Below, in pieces: positions 24,734 through 34,400 of a stretch of 54,661 nt of DNA. Each line of letters begins with the position of its first letter. The first letter of the stretch is position 1. Source of the stretch: Litorivivens sp041625575 (GTDB taxonomy: Bacteria; Pseudomonadota; Gammaproteobacteria; Pseudomonadales; Spongiibacteraceae); NCBI GenBank assembly GCA_041625575.1, contig JBFJTG010000010.1:1-54661 (forward strand), read 5' to 3'. The notes under the pieces are model-generated. The model was not told the origin of the DNA. It ran no database searches and saw nothing but the letters and a program-made list of their open reading frames with translations. The position numbers and the translations under genes are program-made.

Positions 24734-25561
24734 TCAGGCGCTGAGGCGAAGTTCGTAGCCGCCATACTTGCGCATATTGATTACACCAGTATCAAAAATA
24801 AGATACTGCCCCTTAATTCCCACAAGCGTGCCTTCTGCCAGTGGAAGCTTATCGAGATTAAAGGTCTTCACTTTGTCCGGGTATTGCTCAACCGGGAAGC
24901 GTATTGCGGTTTCCACTTCTTTGAGTGCCGTGATAGAAGCCTCTCCAAACCGTTCAACCAGAGCATCAATATCAGGCTGGCACAAAGCCAATAGACGCTC
25001 GCGCTCCGCGACCATATCCATCGCATCCGGCTCAGCCTTTAACATAGCCTGCCAGCTGGTTTTATCAGCGACGTGTGATTTAAACACGGTTTCAACCAAA
25101 CCCGACTGCAAACGATTGCTAACCCGAAATATAGGTAGCGCCTGCACCGCGCCCTGATCAATCCAGCGTGTCGGAATTTGAGTTCCGCGGGTAATGCCAA
25201 CCTTGAGTGCAGAGGTATTCGAGAGGTACACAATATGATCTCGCAAACAATGCTCTTCACCCCAGAGCGGTTCGCGGCAGGTACCTTCAAAGTAGTGACA
25301 TTTCTCCGGACTAACAATGCAGCTATCGCATTGAGCCAGCTTCTGAAAACAGGGGTAGCAGTACCCCTGACTAAAGCTTCTCTTTGTTTTACGATTGCAG
25401 TGAACGCAGTTGATCGCGCCAGCAAACTCGATTTTAACCACGCTGCCGATCATGGCACTCATATCCAGCTGTGCGTCACCCAGGGGGAGACTGTAATGCG
25501 CCACACCATCCACTAGCTGCGTTCGCATTTTGGCAACATTTCCCTGCCCCAGTTCAGCCAT
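24734..25561 (-). CDS. DUF2797 family protein with zinc-ribbon-like cysteines
   Basis: The 275-residue protein matches the uncharacterised DUF2797 family. The first half has CxxC pairs at 52/55, 68/71 and 78/81 and further cysteines at 88, 95 and 105, which suggests bound zinc. Next comes IVYLSNTSALKVGITRG (about 110-126), then TRWIDQGA and SGLVETVFK. The pattern Y-x-L...K-V-G-I-T...R...E resembles the core of GIY-YIG/T5orf172 domains (own observation, not checked). ATG 25561 is two bases after the stop of the YeaC-like gene. No function is known to me. Confidence 0.8.
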   Translation of the reverse strand: MAELGQGNVAKMRTQLVDGVAHYSLPLGDAQLDMSAMIGSVVKIEFAGAINCVHCNRKTKRSFSQGYCYPCFQKLAQCDSCIVSPEKCHYFEGTCREPLWGEEHCLRDHIVYLSNTSALKVGITRGTQIPTRWIDQGAVQALPIFRVSNRLQSGLVETVFKSHVADKTSWQAMLKAEPDAMDMVAERERLLALCQPDIDALVERFGEASITALKEVETAIRFPVEQYPDKVKTFNLDKLPLAEGTLVGIKGQYLIFDTGVINMRKYGGYELRLSA

Positions 25562-25563
25562 AA

Positions 25564-25824
25564 CTATTCCGCCCATTTCAAAATAGTGGGTTCGGCCTTG
25601 TCATCACAGAGTTCACCGTCGGCTTTGCTGCCGCGATCAATGTAACCAACACGCTCGGTTTCGCTGAGGAACTTGGCGTCGTAGGCAATGACCGCCTCCA
25701 TGCATATCTCTTGCTGCTCTGCGGTGAGAACGCGTCCGTCGGGCCATTTCCCGATTTCTACCGCACGCTTCAAAGCAAGGTGAACTTCGGGGTTCATGGC
25801 CTTTAACATCTGATCTAGATTCAT
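25564..25824 (-). CDS. YeaC-like DUF1315 family protein
   Basis: This small 86-residue acidic protein begins MNLDQMLKAMNPEVHLALKRA and contains GKWPDGRVLTAEQQEICMEA and HL-less ELCDDKAEPTILKW near its end, the pattern of the DUF1315 (E. coli YeaC) family. Function is unknown; it has no signal peptide or membrane segment. Two bases separate its TAG stop from the DUF2797 gene, so they are almost certainly co-translated. The pairing with DUF2797 next to pepN recurs in Pseudomonas (memory), hinting at a shared role. Confidence 0.85.
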   Translation of the reverse strand: MNLDQMLKAMNPEVHLALKRAVEIGKWPDGRVLTAEQQEICMEAVIAYDAKFLSETERVGYIDRGSKADGELCDDKAEPTILKWAE

Positions 25825-25884
25825 GGTAACTCGGATTCTACTGACGGCAACAAGGCGAAGAATTATACCAGAATAGACAAGCTC

Positions 25885-26721
25885 TCACTGACCCAGTGCG
25901 ACTCGGCGCCAGAATAGAGCGAACCCAGCGCCCAGCACACCCGCAATGAGGCCGCCCAAATGGGCCGCGTTGGCGATAGCCCCCAAACCCAGCAGCTCGG
26001 TAAAGCCCGCCATACAGATCACCAACCAGACAAGCATGAAGATCACAATGCCCTTGGGCAAAGCGAAAGCAGGCACCGGCGCGATCCGCTGCCAAATTAC
26101 CAGATAGCCCAAGTAACCGTATATCACACCCGACATGCCGCCAAATAGCTGCCCCGGTGTGTACCAGACTTGAGCGAGATTGGACGCCACTCCAAAAGCC
26201 AGGGTAATCAGCAGCAGGGCCAAACTGCCATGTTGAACTTCAATGCGACGCCCTAACTCCCACAGCCACAGTGAGTTAAAGGTAATATGCAGAAGTCCGT
26301 AGTGCAGAAATACGGGCGTGAAAAGTCGCCAGTACTCGCCGGGCATGGCGCTCAGAATATATCCCTGCTGGACAGGTTCAATACTGTAGTACGAAAAAAA
26401 CGAACTGACACCCAAACTGAAGGAAGTTGCGAGCGCCCCCAAAATACTGAGCACGATCAAGACAATCGTGACGGGAGCCGTCCGAAAACGCCTGCCGCTC
26501 ACAGTTGGGCGACGCCCCACTTTGGTGAATACGGGCAAATCGCCCTCGAGAAAGCGAATATAGGCTTGGCGCACACTTTCGACCGCCGCCTCGCTTTCCA
26601 CCCAAACAACCTGATCACCCTGCAACTCGCTGATATGGTGGCGAACACCAAGCTCATAGAGGAACATCGAAAACGGGCGTAAATCCTCTGACAGCGTCAC
26701 ACGTAAAGCTTCAACCGCCAT
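25885..26721 (-). CDS. glpG: GlpG-type rhomboid intramembrane serine protease
   Basis: This rhomboid protease cleaves transmembrane substrates inside the inner membrane. The 278-residue protein has an N-terminal cytosolic domain (1-70) like that of E. coli GlpG, then about six hydrophobic segments. The catalytic serine is Ser197 in GGMSG, the partner His254 in NAAHLGG, and the oxyanion residues are His145 and Asn149 in HITFN, all matching GlpG spacing. ATG 26721 overlaps the nadK stop by one base (TGATG); earlier in-frame starts would run into nadK. Its natural substrates are unknown. Confidence 0.9.
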   Translation of the reverse strand: MAVEALRVTLSEDLRPFSMFLYELGVRHHISELQGDQVVWVESEAAVESVRQAYIRFLEGDLPVFTKVGRRPTVSGRRFRTAPVTIVLIVLSILGALATSFSLGVSSFFSYYSIEPVQQGYILSAMPGEYWRLFTPVFLHYGLLHITFNSLWLWELGRRIEVQHGSLALLLITLAFGVASNLAQVWYTPGQLFGGMSGVIYGYLGYLVIWQRIAPVPAFALPKGIVIFMLVWLVICMAGFTELLGLGAIANAAHLGGLIAGVLGAGFALFWRRVALGQ

Positions 26722-27599
26722 CAGTCCCCCAACTTTCCACCCCAACCCAACTTGTCTCGACAACTTGCGTAGAAGCTGTGGCCGGAAGGATGAATAAGCG
26801 TCATTTTATGGGGCTTCTTGCGCACGTAGACCACATCTCCCGGATGTGTCGGGATAACTTCCTGACCATCACAGGTCACCGGCGCCGGGGTTTTGTTGTC
26901 GGCCTGAATCACGATTTTAATTTCGCTTTTGCCGTCGACAACAATTGGCCTACTACTCAGGGAATGGGGAAACATGGGCACCAGAACAATGGCGTCCAGC
27001 CGCGGATGCATAATCGGACCGCCGCCGGACATTGAATAAGCCGTTGAACCCGTAGGGGTAGAAATAATCAAACCGTCCGAGCGTTGGCGGTACACAAATT
27101 CACCCTCTATGTAGAGGTCAAATTCCATCATGTGCGCCGAGGTACCGGAGTTAACGACCACATCGTTCAGGGCTTCTCCCACTCCCACCGGCTCACCATT
27201 GCGCTTGACCTCAACATCCAGTAAAAATCGTTTTTCCAGTGTGTACTGGCCGTCGAGCACCGCACCTACCTGCTCTTCCAGATCGTCTGGTGAGATGTCT
27301 GTCAGAAAGCCGAGGCGTCCGCGGTTTATACCCAGCACCGGTGCTGGCTGCTTCGACAGCGTTCTGGCAGCACCAAGGAAGCTGCCATCGCCGCCCACGA
27401 CGATGATCAGGTCGCAGAGTTCGCCTATCATTTTTCGGGGGCTAACACGCAGTTCGTGTTTCGGCATCAAAGGCGCTATCTGCTCGCCCAGAACAACAGT
27501 CAACCCACGCGACTGTAAAAAACGAACAAGACGTTGCAAGGTTTCGGCAACACCGTTACCTTCGCGTCCTACTATGCCAATATTTCTAAATGAATCCAT
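26721..27599 (-). CDS. nadK: NAD kinase
   Basis: NadK phosphorylates NAD to NADP, the only de novo route to NADP. The 292-residue protein has the ATP-NAD kinase motif VVGGDGSFLGAAR (GGDG at 69-72), GINRGRLGFLTD, the NAD-binding LNDVVVNSG and TPTGSTAYSMSGGGPI. It overlaps the rhomboid gene by one base and faces the DUF1853 gene divergently across 54 bases, so the two promoters must overlap or interleave. Confidence 0.97.
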   Translation of the reverse strand: MDSFRNIGIVGREGNGVAETLQRLVRFLQSRGLTVVLGEQIAPLMPKHELRVSPRKMIGELCDLIIVVGGDGSFLGAARTLSKQPAPVLGINRGRLGFLTDISPDDLEEQVGAVLDGQYTLEKRFLLDVEVKRNGEPVGVGEALNDVVVNSGTSAHMMEFDLYIEGEFVYRQRSDGLIISTPTGSTAYSMSGGGPIMHPRLDAIVLVPMFPHSLSSRPIVVDGKSEIKIVIQADNKTPAPVTCDGQEVIPTHPGDVVYVRKKPHKMTLIHPSGHSFYASCRDKLGWGGKLGD

Positions 27600-27653
27600 G
27601 CACTCCGCCGATACGGTAGTTCAAGGCAATATAGCCCGACTGGAGAAGCTCGC

Positions 27654-28526
27654 GTGAATGATAAAGTTCGTGCATTCAAGCAACCCTTGGTCCGTCAACT
27701 TGCCTGGGCCTGCTTCTCGCCGCCCTTGATTGCTGACTTCAGCGATCTGGCCGACAAGGTTACCGCACCCGCCTTTGAACTGCACGAAGATCGATACCAT
27801 CGATTGATGGCCCTGGACGCCGACCCATCGCCACTGCAAAATTATCTGGCCGAAAACTGTCGCTCACAACGTTTGGGGCTTGTATTTGAATCCCTCTGGC
27901 ATTTTTTCCTGCAAAACGACCCCGAAACCGAGCTCATCGCCCACAACCTGCCTATTAGGGACAAGGGTAAAACGCTGGGGGAACTTGATGTGCTGTATTT
28001 TTGCCATCATCGCCAGCGGGCCATCCACCTGGAGTTGGCAGTGAAATATTTTATGGCTACGGAGCAACCCGCCATTGAAGACGAAGCCTTGAGCTCATGG
28101 CTGGGCCCGAATAGCCGCGATCGCCTGGACATAAAATGGCAGCGGATGCTGAGCCACCAATTGGCCTTAGTGAATAGACCAGCCGCACAGAGCATATTAA
28201 ACGAACTCGCGATCAGCGAGCTCGAACAGGAAGTGGCCATTAAAGGCTGGCTTTTTCACCACTGCAAGGTAGCGGCATTGTCCGAGAATATTAATCCGCT
28301 ACACGAACGAGGACTTTGGTATACGCGCTCGCAATTTTTAATCGAGCAAAATCCGGAGAACTGGCTTTATCTCGTCAAACCGGATTGGCTCGCCGACGAA
28401 GAAAGCGCGGTGACAATTGACGATAGCGTGCTCACACTGTCAAAAAGGCGACCAGTGATGCTGATCAATACCGGGGGCGAACGCATTATGCTCACCCCGG
28501 ATCACTGGCCCGACTCGATTGACTAA
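27654..28526 (+). CDS. DUF1853 family protein
   Basis: This 290-residue protein of unknown function matches the DUF1853 family. It opens MNDKVRAFKQPLVRQLAWAC, then has LGLVFESLWHFFL, GELDVLYF and HLELAVKYF, and the late pair ENWLYLVKPDWLA and LTPDHWPDS. The E...ELD...HLELAVK arrangement is reminiscent of nuclease-fold E-D-ExK cores, which is only a visual suggestion. The start is GTG 27654 with GGAGAAG just upstream. It is divergent from nadK and converges on secF with 18 bases between. Confidence 0.82.
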   Translation: MNDKVRAFKQPLVRQLAWACFSPPLIADFSDLADKVTAPAFELHEDRYHRLMALDADPSPLQNYLAENCRSQRLGLVFESLWHFFLQNDPETELIAHNLPIRDKGKTLGELDVLYFCHHRQRAIHLELAVKYFMATEQPAIEDEALSSWLGPNSRDRLDIKWQRMLSHQLALVNRPAAQSILNELAISELEQEVAIKGWLFHHCKVAALSENINPLHERGLWYTRSQFLIEQNPENWLYLVKPDWLADEESAVTIDDSVLTLSKRRPVMLINTGGERIMLTPDHWPDSID

Positions 28527-28544
28527 AATCCTTTAGGGCGCCAT

Positions 28545-29462
28545 TCAGGGCAAATCGTCAATCGCTTCACCTTCTTTCTCCGGCACCATCAGGTCTTCTT
28601 TCTCAAGGCCCATTGCCAGCATGAAATTAGCGGCTACATAGATTGATGAATATGTACCAACAACCACACCAATGGTTAGTGCTTTGGCAAAGCCGTTGAT
28701 CATTTCGCCACCCACGAACAACAACGCCAGCAGAACCAGCAAAGTGGTCAAAGACGTGACCAAGGTTCGACCCAGCGTTTCGGTGAGCGAAATATTGATT
28801 ACATCAATCGATGCCTGTTTGCGCAGCTTACGAAAATTTTCACGGATACGGTCAGATACTACGATGGTATCGTTCAGCGAATAGCCGATAACCGCAAGCA
28901 ATGCGCCCAAAACCGTCAGATCAAAATCAAAACCGAAAAGCGAAAATACGCCCAGCACGACGATGACATCATGACCCAAGGCAACCACCGCGCCGAAGGC
29001 AAACTTGAGCTGGAAACGCATGGAAATATAGATTAGCACGATAGCCAAAGCCATCAGGATCGCCAATCCGCCCTGTTCCCGCAGTTCCTCCCCGACCTGG
29101 GGGCCGACAAATTCTATGCGGCGCAATTCAACGGCACTGCCGGCTGAGTCTTCCAGAACTTTCAGTATCTGATCACCTAATTTGGGGCTCAGCCCCTGCG
29201 GGAGACGCACGAGCACGTCGGTGTCTGCGCCAAAGTTGACTACAATTGCCTGCTCATAGCCAGCGTCGGACAAGGCAGTGCGCACCACGTCCAGCGACTG
29301 CGGCTCATCATAAATAACTTCTACCAAGGTACCACCGGTAAAATCGAGACCGAAGTTCAGTCCCTTCACCGCGAGCGAGCCGATCGACAGAATGACAAAG
29401 GCAATGGAAAAGGCCGCAGCAATTTTGCGCGCCCCCATGAAATTGATTATTTTATCAGGCAT
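28545..29462 (-). CDS. secF: Protein translocase subunit SecF
   Basis: SecF works with SecD, using the proton gradient to help pull exported proteins from the SecYEG channel. The 305-residue protein has six predicted membrane spans: TM1 at 12-30, then the periplasmic domain opening GLNFGLDFTGGTLVEV, and TM2-6 from about 135, with GYSLNDTIVVSDRIREN carrying the conserved aspartates. ATG 29462 has GAGG six bases upstream; the TTG six bases earlier abuts that site and is less likely. secD ends eight bases before it. Confidence 0.97.
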   Translation of the reverse strand: MPDKIINFMGARKIAAAFSIAFVILSIGSLAVKGLNFGLDFTGGTLVEVIYDEPQSLDVVRTALSDAGYEQAIVVNFGADTDVLVRLPQGLSPKLGDQILKVLEDSAGSAVELRRIEFVGPQVGEELREQGGLAILMALAIVLIYISMRFQLKFAFGAVVALGHDVIVVLGVFSLFGFDFDLTVLGALLAVIGYSLNDTIVVSDRIRENFRKLRKQASIDVINISLTETLGRTLVTSLTTLLVLLALLFVGGEMINGFAKALTIGVVVGTYSSIYVAANFMLAMGLEKEDLMVPEKEGEAIDDLP

Positions 29463-29470
29463 GTTCAACC

Positions 29471-31339
29471 TCAGATCGCCAGTTTATTAACACGGCGACC
29501 GCCGTATATCAGATTAATGATGGCCCGCGTGCCCATAATGGCAGTAAACATGGACGTGAGAATGCCGATAGACAGAGTGACAGCAAAACCTTTCACCGGG
29601 CCCGTACCTACGGCGTAAAGAATCACGGCCACCAGCAAGGTGGTGATATTCGCGTCCATAATGGTGACAAAAGCGCGATCAAAGCCGGCGGATATTGCCT
29701 GCTGCGGCGATGCGCGGTTTTTCAATTCTTCCTTGATACGGGAAAATATCAGCACGTTGGCATCTACCGCCATACCCACGGTTAATACGATCCCGGCAAT
29801 ACCTGGCAGCGTTAAGGTTGCCGAAAGCGCCGACATTACGGCTATTAGCAGAACCATATTCGCGCTAAGCGCCACAACAGCCGCCACCCCGAACACGCGA
29901 TAAAAAACCATCATAAATACCGCGACCATGGCCAAACCGATTTGAACCGACAGCACACCTTGCTTGATATTTTCTGCCCCCAGAGAGGGACCAACGGTGC
30001 GCTCTTCAACAAAGTCGATAGGGGCGGCCAGCGCACCCGCACGCAACAGGAGCGCCAATTCTGCCGCTTCTGCCGGACTTTCCAGACCGGTTATTCTGAA
30101 TTGCACGCCCAGCGCATCTTTAATCGTCGCCAAACTGATAATGTGTTTTTCATCGTAAGGCGTTTTGATGACTTTTTCGGTGCCATCCTCGGCCTGTACG
30201 TAGGTCGTTCGGTTTTTACGCTCGATAAACAACACACCGAGGCGCCGATTAATATTGTGCCGTGTGATGCGGTGCATCAGGGCGCCGCCCTCACTATCCA
30301 GAGTAATATTAACCTGAGCCTGCCCCGACTGCTGGTCAAAACCGGCTGAGGCGTTCGCCACCCGTTCACCGGTGATCACCACGTCGCGCTCAAGCCAGGC
30401 ACCGGAACTACCGTTGCCATCGGAGCGAAATTCAAATTGCTGGCGCTCGGACACCGGGGCGTCGTAACGCGCTTCCAGGCGAAACTCCAAATTTGCGGTT
30501 TTACCCAGAATTCGTTTCGCTTCAGCCGTGTCCTGAATACCCGGCAATTCCACAACGATGCGGTTTTTACCCTGCCGCTGAACCAGCGGCTCAGAGACAC
30601 CCAATTCGTTCACCCGATTACGCAGGGTTGTCAGGTTTTGATCCACCGCGTAGCTGGCAATTTCTTTGCGGGTTTGCTCACTGACCACCGCGCTTAGACT
30701 GAATTCATCGCCAGATTCAGATTTGCCAACCTGTAATTCCGGATATTCATCGCGAATGGTGCGTACGGCCTTGTCGCGTAACTCTTCGCTAGCGAATCGA
30801 CCGGTAATTTCGCCGTCGCTTTGCAGTTGCACCAATCCGCGCACCCGCTCCTTACGCAGCGCTCGTTTGATGCCCGTGCTATAGAATTCCTGCCGAGCAG
30901 CAATCGCGCTCGCCGTATCAACTTCCAACAGGAAATGCACACCACCACTCAGATCCAGACCCAGCTTCATCGGCTGCCCACCACCGGAGGTGAGCCAATC
31001 CGGAGTTGTCGGCGCGAGATTGAGGGCGACGATGTAGCCATCACCCAGTGCGCGTTGAATCAATTTCTGCGCGGTTAGCTGCTGATCCCTGTCTTTAAGG
31101 CGAATCAGTGCTGAATTGCCCTTATCGGACACAGTCTCGCCAAAATGCTCGATACCGGCCGCATCCAAAACAGCGGTAATTTTGCTGATTTCACTGTCGC
31201 CAAGGCGCGTGCTGCTACTTTCACCGGAAATCTGAACTGCCGGGTCAGGGCTGTACAAATTAGGAGCGGCATAGAACAACCCCATGCTGAATACCAGCAA
31301 AATCAGAGCGTTTTTCCACCAGGGATACTTATTTAGCAT
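29471..31339 (-). CDS. secD: Protein translocase subunit SecD
   Basis: SecD is the larger partner of SecF. The 622-residue protein has an N-terminal membrane anchor (MLNKYPWWKNALILLVFSMG), a large periplasmic domain with LGLDLSGGVHFLLEVD, and a C-terminal half with five hydrophobic segments including VLTVGMAVDANVLIFSRIKEE, the proton-pathway motif. Length agrees with E. coli (615). In most gammaproteobacteria yajC sits immediately upstream; here the upstream neighbour is purL, and secD has its own promoter-like sequence. Confidence 0.97.
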   Translation of the reverse strand: MLNKYPWWKNALILLVFSMGLFYAAPNLYSPDPAVQISGESSSTRLGDSEISKITAVLDAAGIEHFGETVSDKGNSALIRLKDRDQQLTAQKLIQRALGDGYIVALNLAPTTPDWLTSGGGQPMKLGLDLSGGVHFLLEVDTASAIAARQEFYSTGIKRALRKERVRGLVQLQSDGEITGRFASEELRDKAVRTIRDEYPELQVGKSESGDEFSLSAVVSEQTRKEIASYAVDQNLTTLRNRVNELGVSEPLVQRQGKNRIVVELPGIQDTAEAKRILGKTANLEFRLEARYDAPVSERQQFEFRSDGNGSSGAWLERDVVITGERVANASAGFDQQSGQAQVNITLDSEGGALMHRITRHNINRRLGVLFIERKNRTTYVQAEDGTEKVIKTPYDEKHIISLATIKDALGVQFRITGLESPAEAAELALLLRAGALAAPIDFVEERTVGPSLGAENIKQGVLSVQIGLAMVAVFMMVFYRVFGVAAVVALSANMVLLIAVMSALSATLTLPGIAGIVLTVGMAVDANVLIFSRIKEELKNRASPQQAISAGFDRAFVTIMDANITTLLVAVILYAVGTGPVKGFAVTLSIGILTSMFTAIMGTRAIINLIYGGRRVNKLAI

Positions 31340-31389
31340 GCTTAACTCACCATCACCGCTGCTTGGCGCAGCATTCGTTTCTGTTGTTC

Positions 31390-31440
31390 AGCCGCCCGTC
31401 CCGTACTAAAGGCGGCTAAATTGAAAAGCCACGGAGTATA
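31390..31440 (-). promoter_or_regulatory. Probable secDF promoter and leader hairpin
   Basis: On the minus strand TGTTATACT gives an extended -10 (TATACT at 31440-31435) about 96 bases before the secD ATG, without a good -35. The deduced leader contains a 7-base inverted repeat, AGCCGCC/GGCGGCT (31390-31396 and 31411-31417). This supports secDF being transcribed independently of purL, which lies 57 bases upstream of the -10. Confidence 0.45.
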
Positions 31441-31497
31441 ACAAGCACGAGTGGCTATTTGTGCAGTTGCGCCCGACTATGGCAACGATCGGGGAAA

Positions 31498-34400
31498 TTA
31501 TTCTAGCCAGACGCGCGCATTTCGGAACAGACGCATCCAGCCGCTGTCTTCGCCCCATTGAGCCGGATGCCAGGAGTTGCTCACCGTGCGGAAAACCCGC
31601 TCGGGGTGCGGCATCATGATCGTAACGCGCCCATCCTTGCTGCTAAGGCCCGTAATTCCCGCCGGAGAACCATTGGGATTAGCCGGATAGACTTCCGTGG
31701 GTTGAAGCGAATTATCCACAAAGCGCAAAGCCAAAGTGCCATTGTTCAGGCATTCTTCCAGATGCGCCTGGTCACGGAATTCAGCGCGGCCCTCACCGTG
31801 CGCCACCGCTACCGGCATTTGAGTGCCGGCCATACCCGCCATGAGTATCGAAGGTGATTCGGTCACCTCCACCATTGAAAAGCGCGCCTCAAACTGTTCA
31901 CTGCGATTGCGAACAAAGCGTGGCCAGTGGCTGGCACCGGGTATCAGGTCGCGCAAATTCGACATCATCTGGCAGCCGTTACATACGCCCAGGGAAAAGC
32001 TGTCGCCACGCTGGAAGAAGCCTTCAAATTCATCCCGCGCCTGATTGTTAAACAGAATCGTCTTGGCCCAGCCTTCGCCAGCGCCAAGCACATCGCCGTA
32101 GGAAAAGCCGCCACAGGCAGCCAGGCCCTTATAGTCGGCGAGCGATATTCGACCGGTGAGTATATCGCTCATATGAACGTCGACTGCGGTGAAGCCGGCT
32201 CGATCGAAGGCCGCAGCCATTTCCATCTGACCGTTGACACCCTGCTCGCGCAAAATCGCAATGCGTGGACGGCTACCGGTATTGATATAAGGCGCAGCGA
32301 TATCCTCGTTAACATCGAAGCTGAGATTCGTGCTGAGCCCGGGGTCGTCCGCCAGAATCGTATCGTATTCCTGTTGCGCGCATTCTGCGTTATCGCGTAG
32401 GGATTGAATGGCGTAACTGGTTTGCGCCCACAGGCGCTGGCAGTATGTGCGCGGCTTATTGAATAGCACTTCGGCATGACGGCGAATCTTGATGCTGTCG
32501 CCCGCGACGGGCACGCCGATTTCAAGCAAGCACTCGCCCAGCCCCTGCTCGTCGAAGCAGGCTTTTACAGCGCTCAGGTCAGTGCGCTTAACTTGTAATA
32601 CCGCACCCGGCTCTTCCGAAAACAGGACCGCATGGCTAGGACCTTCCAAAGCCGACAAGTCTGCATCGAGGCCACAGTGACCGGCAAAGGCCATTTCTGC
32701 CAAAGTGACAAACAAACCGCCATCGGAACGATCGTGATAGGCCACAATGCTTTCAGACTCAAGCAGAGATTGCATTGCGCGGAAGAATCCGGCGAGTTGT
32801 TCTGGCTGATCCAAATCGGCGGCTTCGTCACCGATTTGATTGTAAACCTGAGCCAGACAAGAGGCGCCTAATCGATTTTTGCCATTGCCGAGATCAATCA
32901 GTAACAGACAGGTATCTTCATCCAGCGCCTGTAGTTGCGGGGTAATGCTTTTGCGCACATCGAGTACCGGCGAAAACGCCGTAATGACCAGCGACATGGG
33001 CGCCGTCACAGATTTTTGCTCGCCTTGTTCTGACCAGGCAGTGCGCATGGACATGGAGTCCTTGCCCACCGGAATGGTGATGCCCAAAGCCGGACACAAT
33101 TCCAGGCCTACGGCTTTTACGGCAGCATAGAGGCGCTCATCCTCGCCGGGGTGGCCCGCAGCACACATCCAGTTTGCCGACAACTTAATATCTGAAAGCT
33201 GTCCGATTCTCGTTGAGGCGATATTGGTGATGGCTTCAGCAACCGCCATGCGAGCACTGGCCGGGGCATCGATCAAAGCCATCGGCGTACGCTCGCCCAT
33301 TGCCATCGCTTCACCCGCATTACTGTCGTAGGCAACCGTTGTCACCGCGCAATCCGCCACGGGAATTTGCCAGGGCCCAACCATTTGATCGCGGTGGACC
33401 TGCCCCGTCACCGAGCGGTCGCCAATGGTAATCAAAAACTGCTTGCTAGCAATCGTAGGCAGGCGCAACAAGCGTTCGGCGGCCTCTTCCAGATCCAGAC
33501 CTTCCAGTTCCAAGGCCGATTTTTCATAATCAAGCCGCGTAATCTCGCGATGCATTTTAGGCGCTTTGCCGAACAGTACGCTCATCGGCAGATCCACCGG
33601 CTTGTTGTCGAAATGGGTATCGCCAAGCCTCAGGTGCTGCTCGCTGGTAGCCTCGCCAACAACGGCGTAGGGACAACGTTCGCGTTCACAGATAGCCGCA
33701 AATTCCGGCATATTTTCGGGCCGAATCGCCATAACATAACGTTCCTGGGATTCGTTACACCATATTTCCAGGGGCGACATACCCGGCTCGGCGTTGGGCA
33801 CCTTGCGGATGTTGAAGTTTCCGCCGGTACCGCCATCCTTGACCAGTTCCGGGAAGGCGTTCGACAATCCGCCTGCACCGACGTCATGAATAAAGGCAAT
33901 GGGGTTAGCTTCACCGCGAGACCAACAGCGGTCTATCACTTCCTGACAGCGCCGCTCTATTTCGGGGTTCTGTCGCTGCACGGAGGCAAAGTCGAGGTCT
34001 TCACTGGAGCTGCCGGAACTCATGGACGATGCGGCACCGCCACCGAGACCAATCAGCATGGCGGGGCCACCGAGCACGACCAACTTGCAGCCTGCCGAAA
34101 ACGGCGGCTTATCAATGTGCTCCGCTTTGATGTTGCCGTAGCCGCCCGCAATCATGATGGGCTTGTGATAGCCTCGGCGCTCAAGGCCTGAGGGCCCCTG
34201 TACCGTTTCCTCGTAACTGCGGAAATAGCCGCAAATATTGGGCCGGCCAAACTCGTTGTTAAAGGCTGCCCCACCAATGGGGCCTTCGAGCATGATATCC
34301 AGCGCCGAGACTATCCGGTCCGGCTTGCCGTAATCAGCTTCCCAGGGCTGCAAGGCACCCGGCAGTTGTAAATTGGAGACGCTGAAACCGGTCAGGCCGA

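Noticed and set aside
33367..34191. 274-codon plus-strand open frame
   Set aside because: Antisense shadow of purL with no recognisable domain.
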